Positions 14,406-23,679 of a DNA stretch of 64,000 nt are shown here, piece by piece. The first letter of the stretch is position 1, and every line of letters begins with the position of its first letter. Origin of the DNA: Polynucleobacter sp. AP-Jannik-300A-C4 (GTDB taxonomy: Bacteria > Pseudomonadota > Gammaproteobacteria > Burkholderiales > Burkholderiaceae); contig NZ_CP061316.1 of the NCBI RefSeq assembly GCF_018688335.1, forward strand, positions 682,001 to 746,000, written 5' to 3'. The notes under the pieces were generated by a model. The model saw only the letters and a program-made list of their open reading frames with translations, was not told the DNA's origin and ran no database searches. Both the position numbers and the translations under genes were made by a program.

Positions 14406-15176
14406 ATGAAAAAATTCGATATTCTCCCAATTCTGTTTGGCTTAGTCCTGTCCGCTATCGCGATCTATTTCATGTTGCGATCTGCGCCCGCAAATAGCGC
14501 GACTGCATCAACTATTCCTGTAGTTAAAGTCGGATCTGTATCTTGGGATCAAACCGAGATGACCATTGCTGATGTCAAGACTTTTGCTGATGCCACTGGT
14601 TTTGTGAGTCAGGCGGAGAAAAATGGTGGCGGACTTTCTTACGAATCTGGCTTTGTTACAAAACCTGGCTGGACTTGGAAGACTCCTTATGGTGTTAAAC
14701 CAAAAGCCACTGAGCCGGCAGTGCATCTCAATCAATCCGAAGCTGCTTCTGTTTGTCGCTTCTATGGCAAACGTTTACCGACTGATGCTGAATGGATCTC
14801 TGCGGCGTTTGTGGAACAAAGAGAGACTCCTTCTGCTGGCTATACCAAAGGTCAACGTTATCCCTTTCCAGGTGGATCCACCCCGGCTGTCTCCCATTGC
14901 TTGAATGGTTGTGGCGATTACAAGGGTGTAGCACCAGCAGGTGCGTTAAATCGCGGTACTGGTCATGTACCTACTGGCACCACAAAACCTGGAGTGAATG
15001 GCTTATTAGATATGGGCGGTAATGTTTGGGAGTGGACAGCAACTGAGCGTCATGGCGGTTTCATTACCCGAGGCGCTTCCTGGTGGTATGGACCAGACAG
15101 ACAAAAAGAGTCTGATGTGGAGTCCAAGTCGGCAGATATTGGTGTGGTGTATATCGGCTTTCGCTGCGTTAGTTGA
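14406..15176 (+). CDS. Formylglycine-generating-enzyme-family (SUMF1/FGE) protein, membrane anchored
   Basis: I use the ATG at 14406 (256 residues), because an earlier in-frame start at 14352 would overlap the tRNA terminator. Residues 5-25 form a hydrophobic signal or anchor (ILPILFGLVLSAIAIYFML). The rest is an FGE-sulfatase domain: AEKNGGG, a SYESGF-WTWKTPYG stretch, VHLNQSEAASVCRFYGKRLPTDAEW, NGLLDMGGNVWEWT and TRGASWW. True FGE oxidises a sulfatase cysteine, but most bacterial relatives of this size serve other or unknown roles (for example copper-binding or nitrous oxide/cytochrome-linked accessory proteins). The domain call is firm and the function is open. The adjacent helicase gene starts 19 bases after its stop. 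Confidence 0.8.
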   Translation: MKKFDILPILFGLVLSAIAIYFMLRSAPANSATASTIPVVKVGSVSWDQTEMTIADVKTFADATGFVSQAEKNGGGLSYESGFVTKPGWTWKTPYGVKPKATEPAVHLNQSEAASVCRFYGKRLPTDAEWISAAFVEQRETPSAGYTKGQRYPFPGGSTPAVSHCLNGCGDYKGVAPAGALNRGTGHVPTGTTKPGVNGLLDMGGNVWEWTATERHGGFITRGASWWYGPDRQKESDVESKSADIGVVYIGFRCVS

Positions 15177-15195
15177 TCCCATGAAACAATAAGGG

Positions 15196-16521
15196 ATGAC
15201 CAATTCCATAGTAGACCCATCCGCTATTGAAATTACCCCTGAATATCAGGACGTAATCGACGCCATCGAACGTCATGACCCTTATATTTTTGTTAGTGGT
15301 AAGGCGGGTACCGGTAAGACTACCTTAATTGGCTATCTGCGTGAGAACATTCCAGGTAACGTCGTGGTGGTGGCGCCAACTGGCGTAGCTGCATTGCAAG
15401 TCAAGGGTGTCACGATTCATTCATTCTTTCGTTTACCACCACGCTTAATCTTTCCAGAAGAAGACATCAAGCCTTTAAAAGATAAGCGTCTCTATAAAGA
15501 TATCCGACTGCTTATCATTGATGAGATCTCCATGGTGAGGGCAGACGTGATTGATGCAATGGATTTGTTTCTGCGCGCTAATGGTCCACATAAGAGCCAG
15601 CCCTTTGGCGGCATTCAGGTGATGTTTGTGGGGGACTTATTTCAATTGCCACCAGTTGTATCCCAGGCAGATATGCAGGTGTTATCTGAGCGAGGCTATG
15701 AGGGCCCTTATTTCTTCTGTGCGATGGCCTTGCATCGTAAAGACGTGACTATGGTGGAGTTGTCTAAGATCTTCCGTCAGAAGGATGCACACTTTGCAGG
15801 ACTTCTCAATCAGATCCGTATTAATCAAGATATTGGTGAGGCGCTCAATATTTTGAATGAGCAGTGCTTTGAAAATGCACCAGAAGTGGATGATCAAACA
15901 ATTACGCTGACTACAACCAATGCCCGTGCCGATCAAATTAATAATGCAGGCCTGCGTGCATTAACTACAGACGCCAAAGTCTACACCGGTAATAGTACCG
16001 GCAAGTTTAATGTTGACGATCGTAATTTGCCTTCACCCAATCATCTGACTTTGAAGGTGGGTGCCAAGGTCATGTTTACCGCGACTGATAGCAACTTTCC
16101 TAAGCGTTGGGTTAACGGTACTATTGGCGTGGTCCGCGAATTGTTGCCCAATAGTGTGAAAGTGATGGTGCAAAACGGCCCTTACTCCAATACGGTTGAA
16201 GTAAAAGGCCATCAGTGGGAATCTTATCGCTATGACCATGACATGATGTCTGGAAAGATTTCACCTAACATCATTGGCACCTTTGTGCAGATTCCATTAA
16301 TGCTAGCCTGGGCTGTCACTATCCATAAGAGCCAGGGCAAGACGCTCGATAAGATCAAAGTAGATCTCTCATCGGGAGCATTTGCATCAGGGCAAGTCTA
16401 TGTAGCCCTGAGTCGCTGCACCTCAATTGAAGGGATCACCCTAGAGCGACCAATACAGCCCAAAGACGTGAGCTGTGACCAAGAGGTGAAGCGTTTCTAC
16501 CTCAACTGTTTGCCTGGTTAA
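15196..16521 (+). CDS. PIF1-like SF1 DNA helicase
   Basis: The 441-residue protein is an ATP-dependent 5'-3' helicase of the PIF1/RecD2-like superfamily 1B. Walker A (GKAGTGKTTL) is at residues 35-44, followed by VVAPTGVAALQVKGVTIHSFF (motif Ia), LLIIDEISMVRAD (Walker B) near residue 105, GDLFQLPPV (motif III), and the C-terminal AVTIHKSQGKTLDKI and YVALSRC motifs. It lacks the N-terminal and C-terminal extensions of eukaryotic PIF1. Likely role: unwinding DNA or DNA-RNA hybrids during repair and replication (family knowledge). Confidence 0.9.
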   Translation: MTNSIVDPSAIEITPEYQDVIDAIERHDPYIFVSGKAGTGKTTLIGYLRENIPGNVVVVAPTGVAALQVKGVTIHSFFRLPPRLIFPEEDIKPLKDKRLYKDIRLLIIDEISMVRADVIDAMDLFLRANGPHKSQPFGGIQVMFVGDLFQLPPVVSQADMQVLSERGYEGPYFFCAMALHRKDVTMVELSKIFRQKDAHFAGLLNQIRINQDIGEALNILNEQCFENAPEVDDQTITLTTTNARADQINNAGLRALTTDAKVYTGNSTGKFNVDDRNLPSPNHLTLKVGAKVMFTATDSNFPKRWVNGTIGVVRELLPNSVKVMVQNGPYSNTVEVKGHQWESYRYDHDMMSGKISPNIIGTFVQIPLMLAWAVTIHKSQGKTLDKIKVDLSSGAFASGQVYVALSRCTSIEGITLERPIQPKDVSCDQEVKRFYLNCLPG

Positions 16522-16573
16522 TCTTTATCAAGCCTTGACTTTGCAATAAAATAGTTATAACATTGTTATTACT

Positions 16574-16834
16574 ATGAAAAAACAGTTGCATCTTCAAATC
16601 CGTCAAATAGGTAACTCTCGTGGAGTGGTTATTCCTAAGGCTATCCTTGAGCAGATAGGATTTGATGATCAGGCTGACTTGGTGATTGAGGGTGACAGGC
16701 TCGTATTGAGTAAACCCAAAAAAAATCCCCGTGAAGGTTGGGCTGAGGATTCAAGAGCAATTGCCGAGGCTGGTGAGGACGAATTAGTGTTGGGCGACTT
16801 TATGAATGAAGCTGATGAGGATTGGGTTTGGTAA
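16574..16834 (+). CDS. MazE/AbrB-type antitoxin
   Basis: The 86-residue protein has an N-terminal SpoVT/AbrB swapped-hairpin DNA-binding domain: LQIRQIGNSRGVVIPKAIL, followed by LVIEGDRLVLSKP. The acidic C-terminus (EDELVLGDFMNEADEDWVW) is the usual toxin-neutralising tail. It overlaps the downstream toxin gene. Pairs of this kind autoregulate through the antitoxin binding its own promoter. Confidence 0.88.
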   Translation: MKKQLHLQIRQIGNSRGVVIPKAILEQIGFDDQADLVIEGDRLVLSKPKKNPREGWAEDSRAIAEAGEDELVLGDFMNEADEDWVW

Positions 16835-17160
16835 AAAGTATCGTTTCACGCGGAGATATTTGGTTAATTAATCTAGATCCAACTATGGGAAGTGAGATTA
16901 AAAAGACTCGACCATGCGTTGTTGTATCTCCGCAAGAGATGCATGACTTTTTGCGAACCGTGATTATTGCGCCAATGACCACAAAAGGAAGATTAGCATC
17001 CTATCGCGTGCCGATTACACACGATGGTAAAAAAGGTTTAGTCCTCTTGGATCAGATTCGCACAATAGATAAGGCCCGCCTAGTCAAAAGATTAGGCGCA
17101 GTCAGCAATAAAACATTGGGAGCTAGTCTCGATATATTGCAGGCAACTTTTACGCCGTAG
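16828..17160 (+). CDS. MazF/PemK-family endoribonuclease toxin
   Basis: No ATG is available. A TTG at 16828, inside the end of the antitoxin gene and about ten bases after a GAGG, gives a 110-residue protein starting MVKSIVSRGDIWLINLDPT. The fold marks of MazF are present: GDIWLINLDPTMGSEIKKTRPCVVVSP, then VIIAPMTTKG and LDQIRTIDKARLVKRLG. MazF toxins cut mRNA at short motifs; the specificity is unknown. An alternative TTG at 16822 adds two residues. Confidence 0.88.
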   Translation: MVKSIVSRGDIWLINLDPTMGSEIKKTRPCVVVSPQEMHDFLRTVIIAPMTTKGRLASYRVPITHDGKKGLVLLDQIRTIDKARLVKRLGAVSNKTLGASLDILQATFTP

Positions 17161-17168
17161 TTGGAAAT

Positions 17169-18758
17169 CTAGAATCCCGCTGCCAATCCATCTCGGCGAT
17201 GATCGCTACCAGCAATATAGGCATCCTTAGTTTCTTCACCGAGCAGTGCAATTGCTTGGGCGCTACCAAAATCTAAGCTATTTGCCGGCATCACGGTCAC
17301 TTCATGCCCCAGCGCTTTCAAGCCTTCAACTACAGCCGTGGGCATAGAAGCTTCTACCGTCAGTTTGCCAAGATCATCAATTCTCCAGCGGGGCGCATCA
17401 GAGCAAGCTTGGGGATTGAGATACTCATCAACAAATCGCATGACAAACTGAATATGTCCTTGTGGCTGCATATTGCCACCCATCACACCAAACGCCATAG
17501 TAGGTTGATTACCCTTTGTTAAGAATGCAGGAATGATGGAGTGAAAAGGGCGCTTACCTGGCGCTACTTGATTGGGGTGACCATCAGTCAGGCTAAAGCT
17601 CATGCCGCGGTTATGGAATGCAATACCGCCGGGAGCAACCACTCCAGAACCGAAGCCCTTAAAGTTCGACTGAATATAAGAAATCATCATGCCAGATTCA
17701 TCTGCAGCACAGAGGTAAACAGTCCCGCCAGCATGAGGATCCCCTGCACCATAACTGCCTGCTTGATTGTGATTAATGAGTGCAGCACGGCTAGCCAAAT
17801 AATGCCTATCTAATAGGGCGCTAGCTGGCACCTTCATCGAGCTGGCATCGGATACGTGGGCATAGGCATCGGCAAAAGCAATGCGCATTGCTTCTACTTG
17901 AAGATGAATGCGTTGCGCAGAATTGGCAGGATATTGTTTGACATTAGCAGCCTGCAAAATACCCAGCGCCATTTGTGCAGCGATGCCCGAGCCATTGGGT
18001 GGAATTTCATGGAGGGTGTATTCACCATAATCAAAGGCTAAAGGTTCTACCCATTCAGTTTGATTATTTGCAAAGTCGGTCATAGTGAAGCAACCGCCAG
18101 TACTTTGTGCGAAGTCAACCATGCTTTGCGCTAACTTGCCGGTATAAAAAGATTCACCTTCTGTCTCGGCGATCTCACGAAGTGTTTTTGCTTGAGCCGG
18201 GTAGCGCCATATTTGGCCAGCAACCGGGGCTTTGCCATCGATCAAAAAAGATTCACTAAAGCCTGGTTGATTCTTTAGGATCGGAACTGCTTCGCGCCAT
18301 TGCCGAGCAATTACCGGTGAAACTGGAAAACCGTTCTCTGCATAATCAATTGCGCGCTTAAAGAGTTGCGCAAAAGGCAGCTTGCCAAATTTACGAGATA
18401 ACTCAATCCATCCTGAAACCATACCTGGTACGGTTACGGTATTCCAGCCAATCAAATCCATGGCAGATTTGCCTGAAAAATAGTCTGGCGTCCATGCTCC
18501 GGGTGCGCGACCAGAGGCATTCATGCCATGGAGTTTTTTGCCATCCCAAATTAAGGCGAAGCCATCTCCACCGAGACCATTCATGGTGGGCTCAACTACG
18601 GTGAGTGTGATTGCAGTTGCTAAAGCCGCATCAACTGCATTGCCACCATGCTGCAGAGCTTCAATACCAGCTTGGGTTGCTAAAGGCTGTGAGCTAGCCA
18701 CAGCATTCTTAGCTAGCACTGGGGCGCGTGCCCCACTATAAGGAGGAGAAATCAACAT
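17169..18758 (-). CDS. ggt: Gamma-glutamyltransferase family protein
   Basis: The 529-residue protein matches gamma-glutamyltranspeptidase, an Ntn-hydrolase that self-cleaves into two subunits and transfers or hydrolyses gamma-glutamyl groups. Visible marks: HGGNAVDAALATAITLTVVEP and GLGGDGFALIWDG in the large subunit, the catalytic Thr in HAGGTVYL (about residue 346), and GGNMQPQGHIQFVMRFVD near the C-terminus. No obvious signal peptide is present, so it may be cytoplasmic; periplasmic GGTs of this family normally have one. It is convergent with the MazF gene and 14 bases downstream of lrgB. Confidence 0.88.
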   Translation of the reverse strand: MLISPPYSGARAPVLAKNAVASSQPLATQAGIEALQHGGNAVDAALATAITLTVVEPTMNGLGGDGFALIWDGKKLHGMNASGRAPGAWTPDYFSGKSAMDLIGWNTVTVPGMVSGWIELSRKFGKLPFAQLFKRAIDYAENGFPVSPVIARQWREAVPILKNQPGFSESFLIDGKAPVAGQIWRYPAQAKTLREIAETEGESFYTGKLAQSMVDFAQSTGGCFTMTDFANNQTEWVEPLAFDYGEYTLHEIPPNGSGIAAQMALGILQAANVKQYPANSAQRIHLQVEAMRIAFADAYAHVSDASSMKVPASALLDRHYLASRAALINHNQAGSYGAGDPHAGGTVYLCAADESGMMISYIQSNFKGFGSGVVAPGGIAFHNRGMSFSLTDGHPNQVAPGKRPFHSIIPAFLTKGNQPTMAFGVMGGNMQPQGHIQFVMRFVDEYLNPQACSDAPRWRIDDLGKLTVEASMPTAVVEGLKALGHEVTVMPANSLDFGSAQAIALLGEETKDAYIAGSDHRRDGLAAGF

Positions 18759-18772
18759 AATTTGAAATTTTC

Positions 18773-19498
18773 TTAATTAAAGATGTGATACAAAATCGGA
18801 ATAGCAACCGCACTAATTACGCCGTTCATGCCCATGGCGAGGCTGGCATAAGTGCCTGCCTCAGGATGAATACTAAATGCTCTCGAGGTACCAATGCCGT
18901 GAGCGCCAATACCAATCGCAAAGCCACGCTGCCACCATGCTTTCATCCCCAATGCATTCAGAATAAAGGGCGCCAAAATAGCCCCCAGAATTCCGGTGGT
19001 GACGGCAAAGATAGCAGTCAAAGTTGGGGATACGCTAATACGTTCAGCGATGCCCATGGCAATTGGCGCGGTTACCGACTTGGGGTACATAGCACCAGTG
19101 ATGCTGGAGTCTGCTCCAAATAGTTTGGCGATATTGACGGCGCTAATGATGGATACCAGGCCACCTACAACTAGAGATGCCAGCAAGGGAAATGATCTAC
19201 CTTTAAGACTACTAAGTCCTCTATATATTGGTATTGCCAGTGACACCGTGGCTGAGCCCAATAAGAAGTGAATAAATTGCGCACCTTCAAAGTAGGTTGC
19301 ATAGGGCATCTCAATCAATTGAATCATGCTAGCCACCAAGATGATGGCAATAGCTACTGGGTTTGCCAGAGGATTCTGTTTAGTCGTTTTATAGATTAAG
19401 AGACCAATTTGATAGGCTGCTAGGGTAATAAAGAGGGCAAATAAAGGGCTAGCGGAGAGGTAAACCCAAATCTCTACGATGGAGTGCTTTTCACTCAT
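18773..19498 (-). CDS. lrgB: LrgB/CidB-family membrane protein
   Basis: The 241-residue integral membrane protein has about seven hydrophobic segments and the LrgB signature PKSVTAPIAMGIAERI and FAIGIGAHGIGTSRAF. Its ATG overlaps the stop codon of lrgA, indicating translational coupling. LrgAB/CidAB pairs are linked to murein hydrolase control and, in several bacteria, to uptake of small metabolites such as pyruvate or export of glycolate. Which applies here cannot be told. Confidence 0.9.
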   Translation of the reverse strand: MSEKHSIVEIWVYLSASPLFALFITLAAYQIGLLIYKTTKQNPLANPVAIAIILVASMIQLIEMPYATYFEGAQFIHFLLGSATVSLAIPIYRGLSSLKGRSFPLLASLVVGGLVSIISAVNIAKLFGADSSITGAMYPKSVTAPIAMGIAERISVSPTLTAIFAVTTGILGAILAPFILNALGMKAWWQRGFAIGIGAHGIGTSRAFSIHPEAGTYASLAMGMNGVISAVAIPILYHIFN

Positions 19499-19848
19499 GA
19501 TTCAGTGCTTTGGTGTTTTGCACTTAAAAAGCGGACAACGATTGCCGTTGTGGCGATTGTCAAGATAACGCTACCCACTAACGCACTCACGATGGCCAGT
19601 GCATTGGCTTTAAGTTGGGGTAAAAATAGCACCACCCCTACTGCTGCCGGCACGAATAAGAGGCCAAGGTATTGGCTAAAGCCATCTGCCACCATGGCTA
19701 AATCTTGATTTATGCCTTTGCGAAGTACCAGCCAAATAATCAGAAGGACTAGGCCAATCACGGGGCCTGGAAGAGTGGGGAGGGCAAATTTGGAAACCAG
19801 CTCACCCAGGCTTTGAAATAGAAGAATTTGAACGAGGCCGGAGATCAT
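19495..19848 (-). CDS. lrgA: LrgA/CidA-family holin-like membrane protein
   Basis: The 117-residue protein has four hydrophobic segments and the CidA/LrgA motif LPGPVIGLVLLIIWL. It forms the first gene of a coupled lrgA-lrgB pair and is divergent from the iorA gene across about 130 bases. Confidence 0.88.
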   Translation of the reverse strand: MISGLVQILLFQSLGELVSKFALPTLPGPVIGLVLLIIWLVLRKGINQDLAMVADGFSQYLGLLFVPAAVGVVLFLPQLKANALAIVSALVGSVILTIATTAIVVRFLSAKHQSTES

Positions 19849-19982
19849 ATGTCGATCTTACTGCCCAGCAATATATGTTGCAAAGCAATAAGTTATTTCT
19901 TCGTTAAGATAATCACAACAAAAAAGCAGGGTCTTTATCTGTTGGTGAAGGCTTGAATATAAAAACACTGAGGAGAACGCAC

Positions 19983-20432
19983 ATGGCTGACTTAAACGTC
20001 AACGGTAAAAAGTACAAGGTAGCTGTTGATCCTGATACCCCTTTGTTATGGGCGATCCGAGATCATGTTGGCTTAACTGGTACCAAATATGGTTGCGGTG
20101 TAGGTCAGTGCGGGGCTTGCACTGTGTTGTTTGATGGCCAAGCAATTCGTAGTTGCATGGTTCCAGTTAGTGCGGCTGAGGGTAAAAAAATCGAAACTAT
20201 CGAAAGCCTGGAAAAAAATGGCCAGCTCTCAAAAGTACAAAAAGCTTGGGTCGACAATCAAGTGCCTCAATGTGGTTACTGTCAGTCTGGCATGGTGATG
20301 GCAACTACTGCTTTGTTACGGAAGACCCCGAAGCCGACTGATGCGCAGATAGATGCTGCAGTCACCAATATCTGCCGTTGCGGAACCTTTCAACAAGTGC
20401 GTGATGCTATTCATGCTGTGAGCAAGGCATAA
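19983..20432 (+). CDS. iorA: [2Fe-2S] subunit of an IorAB-type molybdenum hydroxylase
   Basis: The ATG at 19983 follows GAGGAG at a good distance and gives 149 residues. The N-terminal plant-type ferredoxin cluster (YGCGVGQCGACTVL) and the C-terminal helical [2Fe-2S] cluster (CGYCQSGMVM and ITNICRCGT-like VTNICRCGT) are both complete. Such subunits pass electrons from a molybdopterin subunit; isoquinoline 1-oxidoreductase is the namesake. The next gene, nine bases on, encodes the molybdopterin subunit. The true substrate may be an aldehyde or N-heterocycle. Confidence 0.92.
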   Translation: MADLNVNGKKYKVAVDPDTPLLWAIRDHVGLTGTKYGCGVGQCGACTVLFDGQAIRSCMVPVSAAEGKKIETIESLEKNGQLSKVQKAWVDNQVPQCGYCQSGMVMATTALLRKTPKPTDAQIDAAVTNICRCGTFQQVRDAIHAVSKA

Positions 20433-20441
20433 GGAACGATC

Positions 20442-22673
20442 ATGAGCAAAATTATTAACACAGCAATTACAAATACTTCACGCCGTCACTTTATTGTTGG
20501 CTCAAGCGCTATTGCAACTGGCCTGGCCATTGGCTTTGACTTCTCCTTCATCTCCAGTGCTAACGCTGCCATGGGAACGGGAACAACTTCTATGACCCCG
20601 CTTGCAACACCAGAGATTGGTGTTTGGGTGGTAATTAAGCCAAATGATGACATTGTTGTTCGTATCGTGCGCTCTGAGATGGGGCAAGGCACTATTACTG
20701 GTTTAGCACAGATGGTTGCAGAAGAATTGCAATGTGACTGGAAAAAAGTTTCTTATGAATACCCATCACCTAGCGAAAACCTCAAGCGTAATAAAGTATG
20801 GGGCAGCTACTCTACTGGTGGTAGTCGCGGTATTCGTACTTCTGAGCAGTATGTTCGTAAGGGTGGTGCAGCTGCTCGCATCATGCTCGTTCAAGCCGCG
20901 GCAAACCAATGGAATGTTCCCGCATCTGAGTGCGTTGCGAAAGACAGCGTGATTACACACACTCCATCTGGTCGCAAAACTACCTTTGGAAAAGTATCTA
21001 TTGCTGCATCCCAATTAGACGTGCCAAAAGAGATCGCGCTTAAAGATCCAAAAGATTGGACTGTGATTGGTAAGTCAGTCAACCGAATTGATGGAACGGC
21101 TGATAAGGTCACTGGTAAGCAGGTCTATGCTATTGACCTGAAGTTGCCTGGGATGTTGGTTGCTACTATCAAAGAGTCTCCTGTATTTGGCGGCAAGGTT
21201 AAAAGCTACGATGCCACTAAAGCCTCCAGCATGAAGGGGGTAAAGAAAGTGGTTCAAATAGGCGACACCGCTATTGCAGTGATTGCAGAAACTTTTTGGC
21301 AGGCTAAAACTGGTTTGGATGCTGTCAACATCACTTGGGACAACGGCGCTAATGGCGATGTTTCTAGTGCTTCCATTAAGAAGATGCTGGAAGAGGGTCT
21401 GACTGCGAACGACACCTTCATTGGTAACTCTAATGGTGATGCTAAAGAAGCAATTAGTAATGCTGCCAAAACAATTGAGGCAACTTACTTTTATCCATTC
21501 TTAAACCATGCCACCCTAGAGCCGCAAACGGCCACTGCCAAGTGGACACCAGATTCTTGCGAAGCCTGGGTTCCTACTCAGGATGGTGAAGCTACTCTTG
21601 CAGCTGTGATTGCGGCATCTGGCTTGCCGGCAGAAAAATGTAATGCTTATAAGGTAAATCTGGGCGGTGGATTTGGTCGCCGTGGAGCCTTTCAGGACTA
21701 CACAACCCAAGCCGTCAATATTGCTAAGCAAATGCCAGGTACACCAATCAAGTTGATTTGGACTCGTGAGGAAGATATGACGCAGGGCCGTTATCACCCA
21801 GTCATGATGTGCAAAATGACTGCTGGACTAGATGACAAGAAAAATATCACTGGCCTTAATATCCGATTATCTGGCCAATCTATTTTGGCAGCCGTACGTC
21901 CTGCAGTGGTTGCTGCCAATAAAGGCAAAGATCCTGTTGTCTTTCAAGGCTTAGATGCTGCAGGTGAACATGGCATTACGTATAGCTTCCAAAATTTAAT
22001 GGTTGATCATGCAATGCGCAACAACCATGTGCCACCAGGTTTCTGGCGCGGGGTGAACGTCAATCAAAATGCCATATTCCTCGAAACCTTTATGGATGAG
22101 ATGGCTGAAGCAGCAGGTATGGATGCAGTGGAGTTCCGTCGTAAGCATATGGAAAAATATCCGCGTGCTGTAGCCGTTCTCAATGCAGTTGCTGATGGTA
22201 TTGGCTGGACTAAGCCTGCAAAACCAGGTGTTTTCCGTGGTCTCGCACAGATGCGTTCATTCGGTAGTTATGTTGCTGCTGCTTGCGAGCTTTCCGTGAC
22301 CAATGGCAATGAGGTAAAAATTCATCGCATTGTGGCTGCAACGGATCCGGGTTATGTGGTTAATCCTGCGCAAGTTGAGCGTCAAGTCTCTGGTTCTTTT
22401 GTTTACGGCTTATCTGCTCTATTCGAGGAAGAAATTACGATTGAGAAGGGCGCGGTTGTACAGAAAAACTTTGATACCTTCAACTCCATTCGTCTTTCAC
22501 AGATGCCCAAGGTTGAAACCATCATTATTCAAGGTGGTGGCAAAGACTGGGGCGGTGTTGGTGAACCGACGATTGCTGTTGCAGCACCAGCAGTACTCAA
22601 CGCGATCTACCGTGCGACAGGTAAGCGCCTACGCACTGTTCCATTGAAAAATAGCGGTATCAAGTTGGTTTAA
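20442..22673 (+). CDS. iorB: Molybdopterin-binding subunit of an IorAB-type molybdenum hydroxylase
   Basis: The 743-residue protein begins with a Tat-type signal (SRRHFIVGSSAIATGLAIGF), as expected for periplasmic members. The xanthine-dehydrogenase-family fold is evident from ESPVFGGKV, YFYPFLNHATLEPQTATA, NLGGGFGRRGAF, PGFWRGVNVNQNA and GGKDWGGVGEP (with the conserved catalytic Glu near GEP). Isoquinoline 1-oxidoreductase and the aldehyde dehydrogenase Ald are close homologues. No FAD subunit is adjacent. The downstream soxX gene starts 46 bases later, so a cytochrome c could serve as electron acceptor (inference). Confidence 0.9.
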   Translation: MSKIINTAITNTSRRHFIVGSSAIATGLAIGFDFSFISSANAAMGTGTTSMTPLATPEIGVWVVIKPNDDIVVRIVRSEMGQGTITGLAQMVAEELQCDWKKVSYEYPSPSENLKRNKVWGSYSTGGSRGIRTSEQYVRKGGAAARIMLVQAAANQWNVPASECVAKDSVITHTPSGRKTTFGKVSIAASQLDVPKEIALKDPKDWTVIGKSVNRIDGTADKVTGKQVYAIDLKLPGMLVATIKESPVFGGKVKSYDATKASSMKGVKKVVQIGDTAIAVIAETFWQAKTGLDAVNITWDNGANGDVSSASIKKMLEEGLTANDTFIGNSNGDAKEAISNAAKTIEATYFYPFLNHATLEPQTATAKWTPDSCEAWVPTQDGEATLAAVIAASGLPAEKCNAYKVNLGGGFGRRGAFQDYTTQAVNIAKQMPGTPIKLIWTREEDMTQGRYHPVMMCKMTAGLDDKKNITGLNIRLSGQSILAAVRPAVVAANKGKDPVVFQGLDAAGEHGITYSFQNLMVDHAMRNNHVPPGFWRGVNVNQNAIFLETFMDEMAEAAGMDAVEFRRKHMEKYPRAVAVLNAVADGIGWTKPAKPGVFRGLAQMRSFGSYVAAACELSVTNGNEVKIHRIVAATDPGYVVNPAQVERQVSGSFVYGLSALFEEEITIEKGAVVQKNFDTFNSIRLSQMPKVETIIIQGGGKDWGGVGEPTIAVAAPAVLNAIYRATGKRLRTVPLKNSGIKLV

Positions 22674-22719
22674 TCACATTAGCAATTAGGATGGGGTAAT
22701 TAGCTATGAGCGAGCAGGA

Positions 22720-23169
22720 ATGAGGCGTACGCTAGCAGCATTCTCGCTAGGGATATCAACTCTTTTCTTGCCTTGCTCAGCGCTCTCCCAAACGTGGGTG
22801 GGGGATTCGATTATGAATCCCCTTACATCTTCTCCAGGTGATGTTTCTAGGGGGCGCGCCATTGTGGCTAGCCGTCAAGTTGGCCTATGTTTGTTATGCC
22901 ATAGCGGGCCCTTTCCCGAAGAGAGATTTCAGGGCAATCTTGCACCCAACTTAAGTGATAGTGTGGGGCAATTTACCCCAGCTCAATTGCGAGCTCGCTT
23001 GGTCGACCCAAGCCGTTTAAATCCAGAAAGCATCATGCCTGCGTATTACCGAACCACTGGATTGAATCGAGTGGCTCCAAAGTTTGTCGATGAAACTATT
23101 TTTACTAGTCAGCAGATAGAAGATGTTGTTGCATTCTTAATCAGCATTCAAGATCATGCTACTAGGTAA
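22720..23169 (+). CDS. soxX: Sulfur-oxidation cytochrome c SoxX
   Basis: The 149-residue secreted protein has an N-terminal signal (LAAFSLGISTLFLPCSALS) and a single haem motif CLLCH. The flanking pattern is that of SoxX: GRAIVASRQVGLC, LAPNLSDSVGQFTPAQLRARLVDPSR, and the Met ligand in IMPAYY. With SoxA it forms SoxXA, which attaches thiosulfate to the SoxY carrier in the periplasm. Confidence 0.92.
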   Translation: MRRTLAAFSLGISTLFLPCSALSQTWVGDSIMNPLTSSPGDVSRGRAIVASRQVGLCLLCHSGPFPEERFQGNLAPNLSDSVGQFTPAQLRARLVDPSRLNPESIMPAYYRTTGLNRVAPKFVDETIFTSQQIEDVVAFLISIQDHATR

Positions 23170-23193
23170 TTAACTCATGAATATCAAATTAAT

Positions 23194-23679
23194 ATGATGG
23201 ATCTAAAACTAAGTACAAATACTATTAAGCTGAGTCGGCGCATGTATCTATCTGCGCTTGGTCTTTTGGGTTTATCAACTTGGATAGCACCAGGCTTGAC
23301 TGTCGCCAAAAAGCCAGAGGCGATGGAAGCTATTGAAAAAATTATCGGCGCAAATTCTGTACGCGATGGTCGGGTCAATCTCGTGATTCCGCCTTTAGTT
23401 GAGAGCGGCAATTTGGTGGTTATCAAGCTATCCATAGAGAGTCCTATGACAGCAAATAATTACGTGAAGGCAGTTCATGTAATCTCAGAGGCAAATCCAT
23501 TCCCGAATATATTTACTGCCTATTTCACGCCTCGCTCTGGCCGCGCCGAGTTAACTACTCGAGTAAGGTTGGCTGATTCGCAAAGGGTATGGGCTATCGC
23601 GCAAATGAGTGATGGCAGTTTTTGGCGAGGATATGCTGATACCTTGGTGACACTTTCTGCTTGTACGGAGATGATATGA
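23194..23679 (+). CDS. soxY: Sulfur carrier SoxY, atypical C-terminus
   Basis: The 161-residue protein has a Tat-like leader (SRRMYLSALGLLGLSTW) and an immunoglobulin-like SoxY domain (VNLVIPPLVESGNLVVIKL, then VIPLSIES-like segments, and the ending TLVTLSACTEMI). Classic SoxY proteins end GGCGG; here the only C-terminal Cys (157) sits in SACTEMI with four residues after it, so the swinging arm is altered. The stop overlaps the start of soxZ. Two ATG codons are adjacent at 23194 and 23197. Confidence 0.85.
   Translation: MMDLKLSTNTIKLSRRMYLSALGLLGLSTWIAPGLTVAKKPEAMEAIEKIIGANSVRDGRVNLVIPPLVESGNLVVIKLSIESPMTANNYVKAVHVISEANPFPNIFTAYFTPRSGRAELTTRVRLADSQRVWAIAQMSDGSFWRGYADTLVTLSACTEMI

Noticed and set aside
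14406..15176. True sulfatase-activating enzyme paired with the sulfatase-like gene at 63406
   Set aside because: The gene at 63406 is a metallo-beta-lactamase-type alkyl sulfatase, which does not need formylglycine, so the two are not functionally linked by this chemistry.
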